Of a DNA stretch of 64,000 bases, positions 59,942 through 64,000 are shown piece by piece. This stretch comes from Micromussa lordhowensis (Eukaryota; Cnidaria; Anthozoa; Scleractinia; Lobophylliidae), in assembly GCA_964020085.1 (NCBI GenBank), contig OZ026605.1:435701-499700 (forward strand), read 5' to 3'. The notes beneath the pieces are model-generated. The model had not been told where the DNA came from, ran no database searches, and was given only the letters and a program-made list of their open reading frames with translations. Every line of letters begins with the position of its first letter. Position 1 is the first letter of the stretch. The position numbers and the translations under genes were made by a program.

Positions 59942-60585
59942 TCTAAGAAAAACGAGGGGCTGCTTCTGGTCTGTAAATTTGTTCATTAAAATTAGTTAAC
60001 AACCTACTTTTCAGAATTTGCATAGAATGTGCAATGTTATTATAAGCATTCGCAACCTGTGACAAACTTTTCAAGCTGTCCGTTTATAGAACAGGCACTC
60101 CGTCTAAGAAAAACGAGGGGCTGCTTCTGGTCTGTAAATTTGTTCATTAAAATTAGTTAACAACCTACTTTTCAGAATTTGCATAGAATGTGCAATGTTA
60201 TTATAAGCATTCGCAACCTGTGACAAACTTTTCAAGCTGTCCGTTTATAGAACAGGCACTCCGTCTAAGAAAAACGAGGGGCTGCTTCTGGTCTGTAAAT
60301 TTGTTCATTAAAATTAGTTAACAACCTACTTTTCAGAATTTGCATAGAATGTGCAATGTTATTATAAGCATTCGCAACCTGTGACAAACTTTTCAAGCTG
60401 TCCGTTTATAGAACAGGCACTCCGTCTAAGAAAAACGAGGGGCTGCTTCTGGTCTGTAAATTTGTTCATTAAAATTAGTTAACAACCTACTTTTCAGAAT
60501 TTGCATAGAATGTGCAATGTTATTATAAGCATTCGCAACCTGTGACAAACTTTTCAAACTCTCCGTTTATAGAACAGACACTCCG
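59942..60585. repeat. 161-bp tandem array, four units, built from the 3' end of knot gene E
   Basis: Units start at 59942, 60103, 60264 and 60425, each opening TCTAAGAAAAACGAGGGGCT. On the minus strand each unit contains the last 20 codons of knot gene E with its stop, then 98 bases of 3' UTR. The unit at 60425-60585 is the gene's own end. The other three look identical to one another. Against the gene's unit they differ at only three bases, all within the coding part and all amino-acid changing (Val/Ala, Glu/Gln, Phe/Leu). Confidence 0.9.
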
Positions 60586-61897
60586 TTTTTCAATGCACCT
60601 CCCGTGTCTATGATTACATCCGTGGCTTGCTGTTCGACACTCGACTATATGTTTGCGGTCTGTGCCACAGAGTAAAACCTTTCCTGTGAATCTCAAGACG
60701 CAATCGTGGACAAAGCGCGCCATGCGCGCATGCTCGGACAACAAAATCGTGCCGTTCCTCGACCTCGTGTTACTGGAGCGTTCGTCACGGTGTAATGCAT
60801 TCTCCTCCATAATCACGCCACTATTCGCATTGTCGCGATAGGAGATATCCTGTTTCTGTTCCCCCTCGTTGACGACTGGATGTGACGTCATGATACCGAT
60901 TCGGCACAAAAGTAGAATGCTGGCCAATATCTATTTATAAAAACACAGAAATAAACCAATTATTTAATTCAGTTTCAAGGTAAAATTAACACATCGCAAG
61001 GGAGGGGTTGGGCATCCCTCTTTCGTTTTGGGGGGGGAGGGTCTGAGGCTGACACTTTATAGCGTTTAAAACCTCCTCTCGTCGCGTTAATTCTGTATTT
61101 GTCAGCCATTTTTGTGCGGCCGATTCTTTTTAATCAAACATGAAAGTAAAAATTCGAACTCGAAAACTTATCCGAGCTCGTGAGATTAAAGAACACGTGC
61201 CTATACTGTTTTTAAAGACTGCATTTACCACATTTTCCTTTGACCAGAAGACAATCGCCAAATGATAAGTAAAAACAATAAAGAGGTCAAAGGATAGTTC
61301 AATGTGTACGTAAACGTTGTTGGAAACTTGATTCTGTCTAAACTTTTGGGCAAAACCTGAACTTCACGCTAGAAGCCAAACTTTTCAGTTAGTCGAAACT
61401 AATTCCAGTTTTGGCCAATCCAAACAAACAAACGCTCTCTCGCACATGTTAATTCACACGATGAAACAAATTAGCCGGACTTACGCAGTAAAAAAGAAAA
61501 CAACGTAAATAAGTTAAGTATGTCTGTATTATTAATTGATGTATTAGGTTTCGCACATGAAACGCTCTGAGTCTCAATCAAAGCCACTTCAGAGTCGAAA
61601 TTCTCGCTAGGTAAGAGGAACGGCCGAACCGTTTTAAATCGAAATAGCCATTTTTCTAATTGAATCAGATTAGGTTTGACTCATGACAAGTTCGGCATGC
61701 ATCAAAATCGGGGTCTATATGGATAGTCTTGTTACAGATTATAAGATTTGTACCCATCTGTGTAACCAGGGATCGCTTCCTCACTTATTCGTTCAAAATT
61801 AAAACACATAATCTTTTGCGACTTCGACTGAAATTCATATTCTTCTACTGTTTGCAAGAAATTAGTTTCTCACCTTAATATGACAAGACATAGTCAT
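60523..61897 (-). CDS. Secreted 8-cysteine knot protein (knot gene E)
   Basis: Minus strand. Exon 1 is 61897-61874 (M-T-M-S-C-H-I-K, donor AAG|GTGAGA). The second Met at 61891 has the better context (A at -3). Exon 2 is 60930-60523, after a T-rich tract and AAATAG. Phase 0, intron 943 bp, about 141-143 residues. The joined signal peptide reads I-L-A-S-I-L-L-L-C after the junction. A spacer with N-G-T and R-M-A-R leads to C-x10-C-x9-C-x6-C-x6-C-x6-C-x12-C-x-C, ending C-E-C-L. The first half matches the C/D spacing exactly; the second half is rearranged. The 3' end is tandemly amplified downstream. It is the only member of the cluster on the minus strand. Confidence 0.72.
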
Positions 61898-61997
61898 CAA
61901 TTTTACTGCACGGGTTCTTCTTAAAATCTTCTTGGTAGTTCCCTCCGTTCTTGAGCAAAGATGTTTGCTAATGCACCAAGCGTTGGAAACATTTTCC

Positions 61998-62006
61998 TTT
62001 TATATA
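61998..62006 (-). promoter_or_regulatory. TATA box of knot gene E
   Basis: TATATAAAA on the minus strand, about 101-109 bases before the ATG at 61897. Confidence 0.55.
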
Positions 62007-64000
62007 CTCTCTGAACACCAGCCTTTCAAATTCCGCTGAGTCCCAAATTGCGGTAAAATTCTTTTTAACGAAAGGGAAGTTTTACAGTCCAATGACAGCG
62101 CCCAGCGTGATATTGGCTTTTTTATCACAATGTCGGAATATCCTTGTTTTGCTTGTGTTCATGTTTCGTTTGCCGTTATAAAGTAACTTCCCTAGAGATT
62201 AATTTTTCCGCAGTTTATTTTTATTTTTTGTCTGTTTTCGTTTGTGAAAGAAACTCTAACTGTCGTATAATTTCTTAAAACTAAATACTTGGAACCCGCT
62301 TATTTTTATCCAGCACTTGTAGTAGTTTGCCGAGAGTTTAGGGCATTTTGCTTCATTAGTTTTGTTTCATTTGACTATTTTCGCCCAAATTAAACTCAGA
62401 AAGCTTTTACAAACTTAGGGTTTGAAGCAACGAGGAGATTACAAGCACGCTCATTTGCCGAGCCCAAGCTGATACGTTTAGTTACAAATGGTTTGTAAAT
62501 GGTTATCCCGTGAAAAATAATTCCTTAAAGAAGACTAGTCATTCTTAAGTCGCCGCTGTACTTCAGTATTGTGAATAAAACATCATCAGTCTTATCAGCT
62601 CGGCTTAACTGGAAAAACGGCTTCTATGCCCTCACTTATTGAATACCTCGGTAGCGTGCCTAGGCTGTGTTCAGTTCCCTTATCATAATACTTAGCTTAT
62701 TTAATGCTGATATATAGATAAAACCGGCTTGGTATTGTGGTGCTATATGTTTTTACTTTCGACCGTCTGGGGGAAAATTCAATATTTAATACGAAACTTC
62801 AGCTTTGATGTAATGTACGTGTTGACCTTGATGTTGCAGATTTGACCTGACGACATAATCCACGCTTCATATGATTTTCATTCAAAAAACACGCGAGCAC
62901 CGGATTAATTTGTGTTAGTAATGCAAAAACCTGGAAATAAACCCAACAGTTATACTTCCCAGAATCTTTTTCAAACTGAAGCTAGCTTTTGAGTCGTGTT
63001 CTTGAAAGACCGTATCATAAATTTCACTCAGAGAGTATGGTGTGCCGGAGGCGCAATTTAATGCTATTAATCTCAGAGGAAGTTCCCTAAAATGACCGGC
63101 TGCTAAACTTGACCACTTATACTGATCAATCATCACGTCATTTGTTAGAGATCAGTTATGTCACCGATCTCTTTCCTGTTCGGGAGGAAATCGTCCAGCG
63201 ACAACAACTTCCTTAACAGATCTGATCTCTGACAGATGACATGATGATTGATACAAGTGGTATAAGCTGTCGATCGTTTTTTAAGAACTTCCTCCGAGGT
63301 CAAAAGCATCAGTTATGATTCAGGCTAAACTAAAGTTCTACTTTATGCCATGGCCGTATAACAAAGTGGACGTAAGCCTGGCTTCTGCAAGAACTAAGTG
63401 GTTAGAGTCGTGTTCAGGATTACCAGCAGAGCTGCTGCAGCAGAACTCTTGCCTACCAGACAGGATAATATTATATAGTTTACTACTTCTTACGCAACTT
63501 AGGATGTGGCGTGACATCGTTCTACATGCCAGATTTCCGATTAATGCAACCATTTAGCAAACGAAATCCACTCATAAAAAATCTCTGATAAACAAGGTTA
63601 GACTAAATAGATGAGAGGTTTTCATTACCGTCTTTTTGGCCAGGGTCTTCAGCCCTCTAAAGACTAAAAACTTCAGTCTTCCAGTTCGAAATTTAACCCA
63701 GCTGATAAACAAGAATTGGGTCTATTTTCTTTGTGTTGTCATTTCGAGAGGTACGCAAACAGAGAGGATGGAGTAGTTTGTGTTGGTCCAGAAAAGACGT
63801 TTCCTTGGGTTATGAAAACAAACTACATACATATTTTAATTGGAATAATAATTTCAGGTGTATATGAAACATCCTCCCGCTGATCTTCCATCTTTTCATG
63901 TGCCGCTTCCTCCGGGAAATTCATGATATTTAAAATACAAACCTTTTGCTTATCCGTAAAAGGGCAATTCGAATTAATATATGAGATATGTGAGAGCGGA
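62007..64000. other. Right end of window, no gene seen
   Basis: Short overlapping frames on both strands at 62915-63136 and 63315-63557 lack recognisable domains. A small palindromic region with AGATCAGTTATG / AGATCTGATCTCTGAC lies near 63150-63235. Confidence 0.4.

Overview
This is a eukaryotic, animal nuclear window. It is AT-rich, gene-sparse and full of short non-autonomous transposons, with split genes that have GT/AG introns. The mix of an intronless FAM124 gene, RTE-like and Penelope-like retroelement remnants, tRNA-derived SINEs, many hairpin MITEs and trunk-like cystine-knot genes suggests a cnidarian, most likely an anthozoan such as a stony coral. The species cannot be fixed from the sequence.

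Layout. Positions 1-2949 hold the last coding exon of a large protein with a disordered, PKA-site-rich tail and a C-terminal PDZ ligand. From 3.3 to 8.2 kb the DNA is mostly mobile-element debris: a Penelope-like fragment, an RTE-type reverse transcriptase with a frameshift, and several inverted-repeat elements. From 8 to 18 kb there is little but one TTAA-flanked MITE and a doubtful minus-strand ORF. A PTTH/Trunk-like secreted cystine-knot gene spans 18.2-23 kb. From 23 to 36 kb there are a possible small secreted or membrane protein, hairpin MITEs, and a decayed member of the same cystine-knot family near 31 kb with a weaker relic near 32.4 kb. FAM124 lies at 36.7-37.7 kb and an unrecognised basic coiled-coil protein at 40.9-41.6 kb. 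From 45 to 62 kb there are four more small secreted cystine-knot genes (three plus, one minus), separated by MITEs and tandem repeats.

The main result is the five-gene cystine-knot cluster. Each gene has a first coding exon of only 6-8 codons, a phase-0 intron inside the signal peptide, and one further exon carrying a spacer, a basic cleavage-like site and a 7- or 8-cysteine domain. That domain ends in Cys-x-Cys zero to two residues before the stop. None of the second exons makes sense as a secreted protein without its mini-exon, so simple ORF finding would give wrong starts. The first gene has the W-x-N-L-G-x-x-F-F-P-R core of Trunk/PTTH-type ligands. The others are more derived, and two of them are an obvious recent pair. 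The last gene has its final coding segment and 3' UTR amplified into a 161-bp tandem array. Function as dimeric extracellular ligands is inferred from family features; receptors and expression cannot be seen here.
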